Source: Candidatus Colimorpha pelethequi
GTDB lineage: Bacteria > Bacteroidota > Bacteroidia > Bacteroidales > P3
Length of the DNA stretch: 54,725 nucleotides
Assembly (NCBI GenBank): GCA_018064245.1
Contig: JAGHVO010000051.1
Coordinates: 1 to 54,725, forward strand
Direction of reading: 5' to 3'
The notes under the pieces were generated by a model. That model was not told the DNA's origin and did not search any database. It saw only the letters and a list, made by a program, of their open reading frames with translations. Below are positions 23,735 to 33,900 of the stretch, piece by piece; positions within the stretch are counted from its first letter, which is position 1, and every line of letters starts with the position of its first letter. The position numbers and the translations under genes were made by a program.

Positions 23735-25156
23735 ATGGACGTTCAACTCACCTTACCCATATACAAAACCATCGGCAAAGTGGCCGACAGCATTGGAGTA
23801 AAAGCCTTTGCTGTGGGAGGCGTGGTACGTGACTATTTCCTGCAGCGCCACTGCACCGACATCGACGTGGTGTGCGTGGGAAGCGGAATAAACCTTGCCA
23901 AAGAAGTTGCAGCAGCCATCGACAAACATATCAAAGTGTCGGTGTTCAAGAATTTCGGCACGGCATCGTTCCGCTACCACTACGACAATATCGACTGGCA
24001 GATTGAGTTTGTAGGCGCACGCAAGGAGAGCTACCAGCACGACAGTCGCAAGCCCATTGTGGAAGACGGCACTTTGGAAGACGACCAAAACCGACGGGAT
24101 TTCACCATCAACGCAATGGCAGTGTCGCTGAACGAAGAACATTTTGGAGAGTTGACCGACCCGTTCGGTGGCATCGCTGATCTGAACAACGGCATTCTGC
24201 GCACCCCACTCGACCCCGACATAACCTTTAGCGACGACCCGCTACGAATGATGCGCGCCGTAAGATTCGCATCACAATTGGGGTTCCGCATCGACGACAA
24301 CACCTTTTGCGCCATCGAGCGCAACGCCAAGCGCATAGAGATTGTCTCAAAAGAACGCATCACCACGGAGATGAATAAAATCATGGCTTCGCCCGTACCT
24401 TCCGTAGGACTTAAACTGATGCAGCGTTGCGGACTGATGTCGCTGGTATTTCCCGAGGTTTCGAAGCTCAAAGGCGTGGAAACCATCAACCACCGCGCCC
24501 ACAAGGACAATTTCTACCACACCATGGAAGTGCTGGACAACGTGGCCGAACACAGCGAAAACCTTTGGCTGCGTTGGGCTGCGTTGCTGCACGATATCGG
24601 AAAACCCGCCACCAAACGCTTCGACGAAAAGGTTGGCTGGACTTTTCACGGTCACGAGGTGAAGGGCAGCAAAATGGTGAAACGCATCTTTTCAAACCTT
24701 CGCCTGCCTTTAGACGCCAAGATGAAATATGTGGAGAAGCTGGTTCTCTTGCACTTGCGTCCCATCATTCTTTCGGAAGACGACATCACCGACTCTGCGG
24801 TACGGCGATTGCTTTTCGACGCTGGCGATGATATCGACGACCTGATGATGCTTTGCGAAGCCGACATTACCTCGAAGAACGAAGAAAAGGTACGACGCTA
24901 CCTCAAGAATTTCAAAATCGTAAGGCAGAAACTCATTGAACTGGAAGAAAAAGACCGCATCCGCAACTTCCAACCCCCAGTGAGCGGCGAAGACATCATG
25001 CAGACTTTCAACCTGAAACCTTGTCGTGAAGTGGGCGTCATCAAGGACTATATCAAAGACTCCATTCTCGACGGAGTGATTCCCAACGAGCGCGAAGCCG
25101 CCTGGCAATTGATGCTCGCCAAAGCGAAGGAAATTGGATTGACTCCCAAAGAGTGA
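23735..25156 (+). CDS. cca: tRNA CCA-adding type nucleotidyltransferase with HD domain
   Basis: A 473-residue class II nucleotidyltransferase. The catalytic N-terminal part has AVGGVVRDYFLQRHCTDIDVV (Gly-Gly, Arg and the DxD carboxylates) and the nucleotide-selecting QNRRDFTINAMAVSL. SDDPLRMMRAVRFASQLGF is the family's middle helix. An HD phosphohydrolase domain follows (LLHDIGKPATK, about residue 288 on, and HGHEV). HD-bearing enzymes of this kind in Bacteroidetes add or repair the 3' CCA of tRNA; the tRNA-Met in this window lacks an encoded CCA, which agrees. A poly(A) polymerase role cannot be excluded. Confidence 0.92.
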   Translation: MDVQLTLPIYKTIGKVADSIGVKAFAVGGVVRDYFLQRHCTDIDVVCVGSGINLAKEVAAAIDKHIKVSVFKNFGTASFRYHYDNIDWQIEFVGARKESYQHDSRKPIVEDGTLEDDQNRRDFTINAMAVSLNEEHFGELTDPFGGIADLNNGILRTPLDPDITFSDDPLRMMRAVRFASQLGFRIDDNTFCAIERNAKRIEIVSKERITTEMNKIMASPVPSVGLKLMQRCGLMSLVFPEVSKLKGVETINHRAHKDNFYHTMEVLDNVAEHSENLWLRWAALLHDIGKPATKRFDEKVGWTFHGHEVKGSKMVKRIFSNLRLPLDAKMKYVEKLVLLHLRPIILSEDDITDSAVRRLLFDAGDDIDDLMMLCEADITSKNEEKVRRYLKNFKIVRQKLIELEEKDRIRNFQPPVSGEDIMQTFNLKPCREVGVIKDYIKDSILDGVIPNEREAAWQLMLAKAKEIGLTPKE

Positions 25157-25243
25157 AAACACTCAAATTCTTTTCCACCAACCGTTTATCAAAGTATTTT
25201 CCATCCTAATTCATAATTCACCACGAAAGTCCTTCACTTCATA

Positions 25244-26074
25244 ATGGGACCAACAGCCATAGGCAAGACCGCCTATGCCATTCGTCTTGCCAAGGAATCG
25301 GGAACCGAAATTCTTTCGTGCGACTCCCGACAGTTTTACCAAGAGCTGAACATCGGCGTGGCCAGGCCATCGGAAGAAGAACTCAAAGCGGCGAAGCACC
25401 ATTTCATCGCCTGTCGCTCAGTAGAAAATCCTTTCAACGTCTATTCCTTTGAACAAGAAGCGTTGCAATGCCTTGAAAAGCTCTTTGAACGACACGACAT
25501 CGTGGTGGCCGTCGGCGGAAGCGGATTGTATATCGACGCCTTGTGCAAAGGTATCGCCCTCCTCCCCGACCCCAAACCCGGACTGAGAGAGCAATTGAAA
25601 CAACAGTTGCAAGCCGAAGGCATTGAAAGTTTTCAAAAATCGTTGCAACAGCTCGATCCCGCTTACTATGCCATTGTCGACAAGCAGAACCCCGTTCGAC
25701 TGCAACGCGCCCTTGAAGTGTGCATCACATCAGGAAAACCCTACAGCGAACTGATTGCGCAACAGCGTCCTATCAGGAATTTCGAAATCAAGAAGACCGT
25801 CCTCACAGCTTCGCCCGAAGAGCTTCGCGAACGCATAAACCGACGCGTGGACCTAATGATTGAGATGGGACTGGAAGAAGAGGTACGCCAAGTAATGAAG
25901 TTCCGCCACTTGAACACGCTAAACACCGTCGGATACAAAGAATTTTTCGAAGCCTGGGACCAAGGTAACCACAACACCCAAAGCATAGCCGAAGCCATCA
26001 AAACCCACACTTGGCAATATGCAAAAAAACAGTTGACCTGGATAAAACGGGACAGCGGCGCAACCACGAATTAA
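25244..26074 (+). CDS. miaA: tRNA dimethylallyltransferase, start codon uncertain
   Basis: MiaA transfers a dimethylallyl group to A37 of tRNAs reading UNN codons. From the first ATG the protein has 276 residues, with P-loop GPTAIGKT at the very start, the DSRQFYQELNIG substrate motif, GGSGLYIDALCKGI and the C-terminal YAKKQLTWIKRD. The ATG leaves out the first beta strand that normally precedes the P-loop. That strand is encoded just upstream in frame as ACG AAA GTC CTT CAC TTC ATA (T-KVLHFI), so the true start is probably the ACG at 25223, where an ATG would be expected. Downstream of the CCA-type gene by 87 nt; convergent with aroA. Confidence 0.92.
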   Translation: MGPTAIGKTAYAIRLAKESGTEILSCDSRQFYQELNIGVARPSEEELKAAKHHFIACRSVENPFNVYSFEQEALQCLEKLFERHDIVVAVGGSGLYIDALCKGIALLPDPKPGLREQLKQQLQAEGIESFQKSLQQLDPAYYAIVDKQNPVRLQRALEVCITSGKPYSELIAQQRPIRNFEIKKTVLTASPEELRERINRRVDLMIEMGLEEEVRQVMKFRHLNTLNTVGYKEFFEAWDQGNHNTQSIAEAIKTHTWQYAKKQLTWIKRDSGATTN

Positions 26075-26105
26075 CGGGGCAACAGCCACCCATCACGCAC
26101 AAAAC

Positions 26106-27374
26106 TCATTGTTCGCAGACTTTCTTGCATTGGTGAAGTTGATTCCAAAAATCAGGGAAAGACTTGCTAACGATTTCGGGATTGACAATCTGCAAATCAG
26201 GAAAAGGAATCTGCAACGGCGCAAACGCCATGGCGATGCGATGGTCGTCGTAGGTCTCCACAGGTTGCACGGGACGTAACCGCGCCGGTTTGATGCGCAA
26301 TTCGTTTTCTGTAGCAGTCACCGAACCGCCCATCTTGTTGAGTTCTGTCTGCAAGGCATTCAGCCTATCCGATTCTTTGGCACGCAGATTCTTGACGCCC
26401 AACAAATTGGCCTTTACACCAAGATAGGCACATGCAACCGCCACGGATGGCAACAAGTCTGGGCAATCTATAAAATTGTATTTCAACGACTTTTCGGCCG
26501 TTCCAGAAGCCTGGATGGTTACCGATGGCGAACCCGAGCGATAAGGAGAGCGCACCTCTCGCGACACCACGCCCAACTTGGAAAAGATATCCGCAACCAC
26601 GACATCGCCTTGCGACGATTTCAAGGAAAGTCCCTTCAAACGAAAACGGACACCCGGCAACATTAGCGCCACGACATAGAAATAGGATGCCGCCGACCAA
26701 TCGGACTCGACAGAAACGGCACGAATCTTGGGCATGTCCACATTATGGGCCACTTGATAAATCCTGCCATTGCTGCTGCGCGTAACCTCCACTCCAATCT
26801 GGCGCAAGACATCGCAAGTCATTTCAATATAAGGTCTTGAAGCAGGACGGGCGGTCATAGAAACGGTAATGCCGTCGGGCAAGACACAACCCAACAAAAG
26901 CAAAGAAGAAACAAACTGACTGCTTTGCGTAGGATTGATGATGGCCATTTTGCGACGCGGCATACCTCCCTCGATACGCACAGGAATACAACCTTCCTCT
27001 TCCAACGACTGAACCGAAAAGCCCATCGCGTTCAACGCCTCAATCAAATGCGCCATAGGGCGACGTTTTAGGCGGTCGCTGCCCGAAAGCACATGCACGC
27101 CCGGCACGGTACAAAGCAACGACATCAAAAAGCGCGCCACAGTTCCAGCATTGGCGCAATAGTATTCTGGTTCTGCGTCCATCGCCAAGCCCTTTGCCCT
27201 TTTTTGTTGATTACGTTCCAATTGCGACAAAAGATGCCGCAACAACTGCGTATCGTCGGAGTCGGACAAATTGCGCAACTGGAAACGTTTGCCTGAAAGA
27301 TAGTTCAGCACCAACCAACGGTTGCTCAAACTTTTAGAGGCCGGCAGGGTAATATGGATGTCGTTGGTGTTCAA
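26106..27374 (-). CDS. aroA: 3-phosphoshikimate 1-carboxyvinyltransferase (EPSP synthase)
   Basis: AroA joins phosphoenolpyruvate to shikimate-3-phosphate in aromatic amino-acid synthesis. The 422-residue protein has the substrate-binding LPASKSLSNRWLVL, the NAGTVARFLMSLL variant of the NAGTAMR motif, SDRLKRRPMAHL, the catalytic-Asp region FIDCPDLLPSVAVACA, RAKESDRLNAL and YDDHRIAMAFA. The N-terminus is short, starting close to the KS motif. Its ATG overlaps the stop of the sigma-54 activator gene (ATGA, 4 nt), so translation of the two is coupled, an unusual pairing. Confidence 0.95.
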   Translation of the reverse strand: MNTNDIHITLPASKSLSNRWLVLNYLSGKRFQLRNLSDSDDTQLLRHLLSQLERNQQKRAKGLAMDAEPEYYCANAGTVARFLMSLLCTVPGVHVLSGSDRLKRRPMAHLIEALNAMGFSVQSLEEEGCIPVRIEGGMPRRKMAIINPTQSSQFVSSLLLLGCVLPDGITVSMTARPASRPYIEMTCDVLRQIGVEVTRSSNGRIYQVAHNVDMPKIRAVSVESDWSAASYFYVVALMLPGVRFRLKGLSLKSSQGDVVVADIFSKLGVVSREVRSPYRSGSPSVTIQASGTAEKSLKYNFIDCPDLLPSVAVACAYLGVKANLLGVKNLRAKESDRLNALQTELNKMGGSVTATENELRIKPARLRPVQPVETYDDHRIAMAFAPLQIPFPDLQIVNPEIVSKSFPDFWNQLHQCKKVCEQ

Positions 27375-28666
27375 AGTCCGTACTCTTTTATTTTCCTATA
27401 AAGTGTGCGTTCGGAGATGTGAAGTTCCTCGGCAGCGCCTTTGCGGCGACCTTGATGGCGTTCCAACGCGAGTTTTATGGCCTTGCGCTCACGCTCTTCC
27501 AAAGCCAAGGACTCTTCCTCAACAACTTCGGCATCCAGAAAAGACTGACGTGAAGCATTTTCCCCACCCTCATCTTCCTGGGGATGCAAAATTTCAAGTT
27601 TTGATTCCGAATTGTGATCGTTCTCATATTCAGACTTTTCCACATCATAACAAACATCCAAAGTCTTATTCGGGCGAGCATTGAGTTCAACATTGGAAGA
27701 CAAGTGGTCGCGCTGTGCAATCTGTGCCACAATCTGTCGCAGATCATTGATTTCGGTACGCATTTCATTAATCATCTGCCCCATCGACAACGCCTTGAGC
27801 AGCAATTCCCTATCTGATATTTCAGAATGAGAGCCGTTGGCACCAGAAACCACGGCAGGCATTTTCTCTTCGGGGACATATTGAAGATAATTCTGCAATA
27901 TTGCCATCGTAATGGTGCGGTCCTCCTCAACAACGGAAATCTGCTCCGTGATATTTTTCAATTCCCTGACATTTCCGTACCAAGGGTAGTTCATCAAATA
28001 GCCACGGGCATCCTCCGACAAAAAAATTGGGGGCATATTGTATTTTTCCGCCACATCGGAAGAGAACTTCCTGAACAGCAACGGAATATCGTCTTTTCGT
28101 TCACGCAAGGGAGGAATATAGATGGAGATTTGATTGAGGCGATAATACAAGTCCTCACGGAACCGTCCCGTACGCACAGCTTCCACAATATCGACATTGG
28201 TGGCAGCAACTACACGCACATCGATTTTCTGCGCCACCGACGAACCCACAGGGATGATTTCGCCATTTTCAAGCACACGCAACAATTTTACTTGCATCGA
28301 CAATGGCAACTCGCCAATCTCGTCAAGGAAAATTGTGCCGCCGTCAGCCTCCTCGAAATAGCCTTTACGATTTTTGTCGGCTCCCGTAAAAGCGCCTTTC
28401 ACATGTCCAAAAAGTTCACTCTCGATTGTACCTTCGGGAATCGCACCACAGTTGACCGAAATCAATCCTTTTCCTTGTTTGACATGCTTTCGCTTACTGT
28501 TTTCATGGATGATTCGGGAAAAAACATCCTTTCCCACACCGCTTTCACCCGTAATAAGGATGCTCAAATCTGTCGGTGCAACCTGTATGGCTTTGTTCAA
28601 CGCCAACAACAACTTTGGATCGTTGCCCACAATATCATATCTTTTCTTAAGTGACTGAATATCCAT
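27371..28666 (-). CDS. Sigma-54-dependent activator without receiver domain
   Basis: A 431-residue enhancer-binding protein. It starts almost directly with the AAA+ domain: Walker A GESGVGKD (40-47), the sigma-54 contact loop GAFTGA (91-96), Walker B GGTIFLDEIGEL (109-120) and the arginine-finger region FREDLYYRLNQISI. Residues about 285-395 are a variable linker with coiled-coil character, and 405-431 form a Fis-type helix-turn-helix (RKGAAEELHISERTLYRKIK). With no receiver, GAF or PAS domain, it must be controlled by partner proteins or its amount. It is co-transcribed with aroA downstream and probably dnaG upstream (57-nt gap). Confidence 0.93.
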   Translation of the reverse strand: MDIQSLKKRYDIVGNDPKLLLALNKAIQVAPTDLSILITGESGVGKDVFSRIIHENSKRKHVKQGKGLISVNCGAIPEGTIESELFGHVKGAFTGADKNRKGYFEEADGGTIFLDEIGELPLSMQVKLLRVLENGEIIPVGSSVAQKIDVRVVAATNVDIVEAVRTGRFREDLYYRLNQISIYIPPLRERKDDIPLLFRKFSSDVAEKYNMPPIFLSEDARGYLMNYPWYGNVRELKNITEQISVVEEDRTITMAILQNYLQYVPEEKMPAVVSGANGSHSEISDRELLLKALSMGQMINEMRTEINDLRQIVAQIAQRDHLSSNVELNARPNKTLDVCYDVEKSEYENDHNSESKLEILHPQEDEGGENASRQSFLDAEVVEEESLALEERERKAIKLALERHQGRRKGAAEELHISERTLYRKIKEYGL

Positions 28667-28722
28667 CAGTTTTATATTTTATACATTAAGTTGTGAGATG
28701 TGTATTTGAGGAACATTCTCAA

Positions 28723-30726
28723 TCACACAATCACTCTGTTGAGGATGTCGTGTTCTATTTTGACTTGGATCTTTTTCAATTCACATTTTTCGGCAATCAG
28801 CATCAGCTGTTCCTCGGCAGAGCTTTCCTGCTTGAGTTTCCTATCTATTTCCTCCATTCGCAAACGCAACTTCTTGGATTTGAAATTATAAATCGATTCC
28901 TTGACATCTTCGAACAAACGATTTTCAGGTTTTGTAACATAGATGCCTTTCTTCTCCCACAAGTCGCTAATCTTATAAGGATCAATCATTAACGACAAAG
29001 CCTTGTTTCGCATAACAATATCCTGACACTGAGCGAAATAATTCGCATCGGGAAGTGGAGTTCCTTCGGCGACACAATGATCGTAGAGGTCGAAAATCTG
29101 CTGGTAAAGCGCATTGTCGAAATGCAACTTATCCGCATTCAATTCACTGACAATCAATTCTGCAACACGAAACTCATATACAGCAGGATTGTCATTTTCA
29201 TCCTTATAAGGCTGTTGGATTTCCTTTGCGCCACTATTAACCAACAAGGAAACGATTTTCATCTCTTGCGCCTCACATTGCGACAATTTATCTTCTATCG
29301 GGGCTGCAAATTGCTCATTGTCGGGTTGTGGCTCTTCTGCCTGAGGCTCGGCAACAGGCTCATCACCTTCGGTATGTTGCTGCCGCGCAGATTGTTCAGC
29401 CTCTTTCCACGCTTTTTGCACGTTGTTCGACACCGTGCGATTCAGCACACGCATGAGCGATTCTTCGGTAGTGCCAAAAAGATGTGCACATTGCTTTACA
29501 TACTCGTTGCGTTCCAAGGTATCCGGCACCAAAGCGATGGTATTGATGATTTCCTTTTCGAGTTCCACCTTTCGGATAGGATCCCGCTTGACTTCCTCAC
29601 TGACCAAACGCATGCGATAGAGCAAGAAATTCTCTTCATGCGACGCAAGATATTCCTGCAACTGAGTGGAGCCATATTTCTGGGCATAACTGTCAGGATC
29701 CTCTTCGTCGGGGAACAAAACAGTGCGGACATGCATCCCTTCTGCAAGGATCAGATTTACAGCCTTCAGCGTAGCCTTGATGCCAGCGGAATCGCCGTCG
29801 TACAGTACCGTAATATTGTTGGTGTAGCGCTTGATGAGCCTAATCTGCGGCGAGGTCAAAGCCGTACCGCACGACGCCACGGTGTTTTCAACGCCCGACT
29901 GGTGCATGGAAATCACATCCACATTTCCCTCTACCAGATAACATTTGTCGGCCCTTACGATGGCATTCTTGGCTTGGTAGAGACCGTAAAGGATATTGCC
30001 CTTGAGGTAAATATCGGAATCAGGGGAATTGACATATTTGGCGGCCTGTTTCTCTTTCGAAAGCACACGACCACTGAATCCCAACACACGACCCGAAACA
30101 CTGAATATGGGGAACATCACGCGACCACGGAAACGGTCGTAACTTTTTCCATCCTCTTTGAAGATGGTCAAACCCGTCTTTTCCAAAACCGTGTCGGAAT
30201 AGCCACTCTTGCGGGCATGGTCGGTAAAGTTGGACCATTCATCCATGCAATACCCCAAACCGAACTTCTTGATAACCTCGTCGCTCAAACCCCTTCCATG
30301 GAAGTAGCTCAAACCAATCGCTCGACCCAAATCATCTTCGTACAGCAACTCGGCAAAATATTTCTGGGCAAATTCCGTAACATGGAACAAGGCGTCACGT
30401 TCGCTCTGGCGAGCCTTTTCCTCGTCTGACTGTTCTTCCTCTTCTATTTCGATGTTGTATTTCTTAGCAAGATAGCGCAACGCCTCGGGGTAGGTGTAAT
30501 GCTCGTGCTTCATCAAAAAACCTACGGCATTGCCTGCCTCGCCACATCCAAAGCACTTGTAGATACCTTTCGAGGGAGACACATAGAACGAAGGAGTTTT
30601 TTCGTTGTGGAACGGACAACAACCTATATGATTGGTTCCACGCTGTTTGAGCGACACAAACTCCCCCACCACATCAACAATCTGAGTGGCGTCCATAATC
30701 TTGTCTATGGTCTCTTTGTTTATCAT
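28723..30726 (-). CDS. dnaG: DNA primase
   Basis: A 667-residue primase from the ATG at 30726 (MINKETIDKIMDATQIVDVV), the usual family start. The CHC2 zinc finger is Cys37, His40, Cys58, Cys61 (CPFHNEKTPSF ... KCFGCGEAG). The catalytic core has GYCMDEW, the RVMFPIFSVSGRVLGFSGR motif and TOPRIM acidic motifs (YLVEGNVDVISMHQSG and VLYDGDSAGIKATL). The C-terminal third, after an acidic Gln/Glu linker (about 455-485), is the helicase-binding domain. It makes RNA primers for replication with DnaB. Confidence 0.97.
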   Translation of the reverse strand: MINKETIDKIMDATQIVDVVGEFVSLKQRGTNHIGCCPFHNEKTPSFYVSPSKGIYKCFGCGEAGNAVGFLMKHEHYTYPEALRYLAKKYNIEIEEEEQSDEEKARQSERDALFHVTEFAQKYFAELLYEDDLGRAIGLSYFHGRGLSDEVIKKFGLGYCMDEWSNFTDHARKSGYSDTVLEKTGLTIFKEDGKSYDRFRGRVMFPIFSVSGRVLGFSGRVLSKEKQAAKYVNSPDSDIYLKGNILYGLYQAKNAIVRADKCYLVEGNVDVISMHQSGVENTVASCGTALTSPQIRLIKRYTNNITVLYDGDSAGIKATLKAVNLILAEGMHVRTVLFPDEEDPDSYAQKYGSTQLQEYLASHEENFLLYRMRLVSEEVKRDPIRKVELEKEIINTIALVPDTLERNEYVKQCAHLFGTTEESLMRVLNRTVSNNVQKAWKEAEQSARQQHTEGDEPVAEPQAEEPQPDNEQFAAPIEDKLSQCEAQEMKIVSLLVNSGAKEIQQPYKDENDNPAVYEFRVAELIVSELNADKLHFDNALYQQIFDLYDHCVAEGTPLPDANYFAQCQDIVMRNKALSLMIDPYKISDLWEKKGIYVTKPENRLFEDVKESIYNFKSKKLRLRMEEIDRKLKQESSAEEQLMLIAEKCELKKIQVKIEHDILNRVIV

Positions 30727-30737
30727 CGTTGCAAATG

Positions 30738-30745
30738 CAAAATTA
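30738..30745 (-). promoter_or_regulatory. -7 promoter box of dnaG
   Basis: The minus strand reads TAATTTTG (TAnnTTTG), 12 nt before the ATG, implying a very short leader. Confidence 0.5.
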
Positions 30746-30820
30746 CACAAAAAATATGACAATTTGGCAGACTTTTTTCTTTTTATATATAAATAAGTAC
30801 TAAAATCAAAGAAAAATACG

Positions 30821-30828
30821 TAACTTTG
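30821..30828 (+). promoter_or_regulatory. -7 promoter box of the 1258-aa secretion cargo gene
   Basis: TAACTTTG (TAnnTTTG) lies 114 nt before the GTG start at 30943, giving a leader of about 100 nt. Confidence 0.5.
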
Positions 30829-30942
30829 CACATTAGAATATCCTTTTAATTCTCTCTGTAAACGTGCATTATGTGCAGGTCATCTTTTGCATAACACCGC
30901 TCCCCTACCTTTCAAACCTTAATTACTAATTCCTCATTGGCT

Positions 30943-33900
30943 GTGGCAAAACGTTTTTCCATCTTTTTCATTGTTATTTGCATGATATTGGCAAATGGCG
31001 AATCCCTTGCCCACAATCATCGTGACACTTTGGGCACTGGCTCACGAATCAATTTTGTGCAGAACATGGGACAATGGGACAACAACATCCGTTTCGCCAC
31101 GCAGATGCAGCAAGCCGCCTTGTTTGTAGAACCACAACGATTCACTATCGTAGTGCGAGGCGCCGCACCCACCGATGCTCCATTCCACCATGCACGCGGA
31201 CACAAGTTGCATGCCTATCGCATCAATTTTGTCGGTTCCAACAACAATGCGGAAATAGCAGGAAATGATTTAGGGGATAGCTACGACAATTTCTTTATCG
31301 GAAACGACCCTCAGCGATGGAAATCTCATGTGCCGAACTACAGCAACGTTGAATACACCGACCTCTATCCCAACATCAATTTGCGCGTTTATTCTGCCGA
31401 GCATGCGCTGAAATACGATTTCATTGTTTTTCCCGGCGCCAACCCCGACAACATCGCCTTGTTTTACGAGGGCGATGTCAAACTAAAAACCGTGCACGAC
31501 GACTTGATTGTCAGCACTTCGGTGGGTGAAATCCTGGAAGCGAAACCTTATGTATATCAAGAGATCGACGGCATAAGGCATGAAATTCTTTCGGGATACC
31601 GCATTCTGCACGACACCGTGCGTTTTGAGTTAGGCGACTACGACACCACGCAGCCCCTAATCATCGATCCCACACTCTATTTCTCCACCTACACAGGCTC
31701 AACCGCCGACAACTGGGGAACCACCGCCGCTTACGACTCCTACAAAAACACCTACACCGCCGGATTGGTATTCAGCATTGGATTTCCCGCCTCCTTGGGC
31801 GCTTACGACGACAGTTACAACGGCAACGCCGACATTGGAATCTTCAAGTTCGACGAAACCGGGACCACACGCATCTATGCAACTTACCTTGGAGGAAACC
31901 AGGCCGACATGCCTCACAGCATGTACGTCAATTCTTTCGACGAGCTCATCATTTTCGGCACCACAGGTTCTGACAACTTTCCCACAACAGAAAACGCCTA
32001 CCAGCGCACATTCAAAGGCGGACAGGAACTTGCCTACCTCTGTTTTTTCAATTCCGAATACTACCGAGACATCTACTACCCCAACGGAAGCGATATCTTT
32101 GTAAGTCGTATTTCCGCTGACGGAAGTCAACTGCAAGCCTCTACATTCGTAGGCGGCACAGGCAACGACGGACTCAACTACCGCACACGCTACAACGACA
32201 GTCCCGCTTCCATAATGCAAGGCAACGACTCTCTGTACTACAACTACGGCGACGGAGCTCGAGGAGAACTTATCACCGACGATCTCAACAACATCTACGT
32301 TGGTTCCACCACATTCTCCATCAATTTTCCAACAACAGCCAACGCGCTCCAACAATATCAAGGTGGAAAGCAAGACGGCGTGGTGTTCAAGTTGGACTAC
32401 AACATGCAAAACCTTTTGTGGAGCACCTACCTGGGCGGAAATGGCGACGACGCCGTCTATGCCATTGACACCGACAACGAATACAATCTGCTGGTTTGCG
32501 GCGGCACCAATTCCACCGACATGCACACCACCAGCGACGCTTTTCAGCGCACCTACGGAGGTGGTTCGGCAGATGGTTTCATTGCGAAAATCGCCTACAA
32601 CGGAGACCAGATGATGGCCTACACCTACTTTGGCTCCGACGCCTACGACCAATGCTATTTTGTGCGTTCCGGCAAGCACAACGACGTGTTCGTATTCGGA
32701 CAGACCTGCGCTTCGGGGAACTCAATGATTTTCAACGCCAACTACAGCACGCCCAACAGCGGCATGCTCCTTGCCAGATTCTCCCCAAACCTTGACGAAA
32801 GAATATGGTCAACGGTCTTTGGCACTCCCGACGGACACCCAAACCTCTCCCCTTCAGCGTTTACCGCCGACATTTGCGACAGAGTCTACGCCGCAGGCTG
32901 GGGCCGCGATTTCGTAGGATACAACAATGTACAATGGAACACTGCCGGCACCTGGAACATGGCCACAACACCCACAGCATACCAAAATACCACCGATGGA
33001 CAAGATTTCTATCTGATGTGCCTCAACGATGACGCATCGGCGCTCAACTACGCAACTTTCTTCGGCGAATTGCATATCAACTCCAGCGACGGAGGTACAG
33101 ACCATGTGGACGGAGGCACCAGTCGTTTCGACCGATTGGCCACTCTTTATCAATCGGTCTGCGCCAGCTGTGGCAGCCACAGCGGATTTCCCACAACGTC
33201 AGGAGTGTGGTCGAACACAAACCCAAGCAACAACTGCAACAATGCACTGTTTCGTTTTAACGTCAACGACGACTTTCCCGTCGCTGAATTTGTCGTTCCA
33301 CCTATAGGGTGCTCGCCTTACACCATAAGTTTTCACAACACCGGCAGAGGCGACTCTTACCTTTGGAACTTCGGCGACGGAACCACCAGCACCGAAGCCA
33401 ATCCCACACATACCTTCACCAATCCAGGAAATTACCAAGTGCAACTCATCGCCTTGATGCCTGACGGATGTCGCACCGCCGACACGCAGACAACTACCGT
33501 GAAGGTGCTTGACACGCAAAACCAAAGCAGAGACATCGCCATCTGCACGCCACCACCTTTCCAAATGGACATACAACCCATGATGGGATGCAGCTACCAC
33601 TGGACAGGCGGCACCGTGAGCGACAGCACCATCGCAAATCCCATCATCGACACCGATGGAACATACATACTCACCATCACCACAGCAAACAACGCCTGCA
33701 CCGAAACCGACACTTTCCATGTCAGGTTCAACAAGATAATCGACACGCTGATGGTGACCAACCCCACATGTCCCAACGGAAACGATGGCTCCATCACCGT
33801 AGCCATCACTCCATACGTACAACAACCCGTAACCTACTACTGGAACGGCGCAGCATCCACCAGCAACACTCTTACAGGACTGAGCGCAGGAACCTATCGG

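Noticed and set aside
29077-30429. 450-codon plus-strand frame opposite dnaG
   Set aside because: Antisense shadow of primase.
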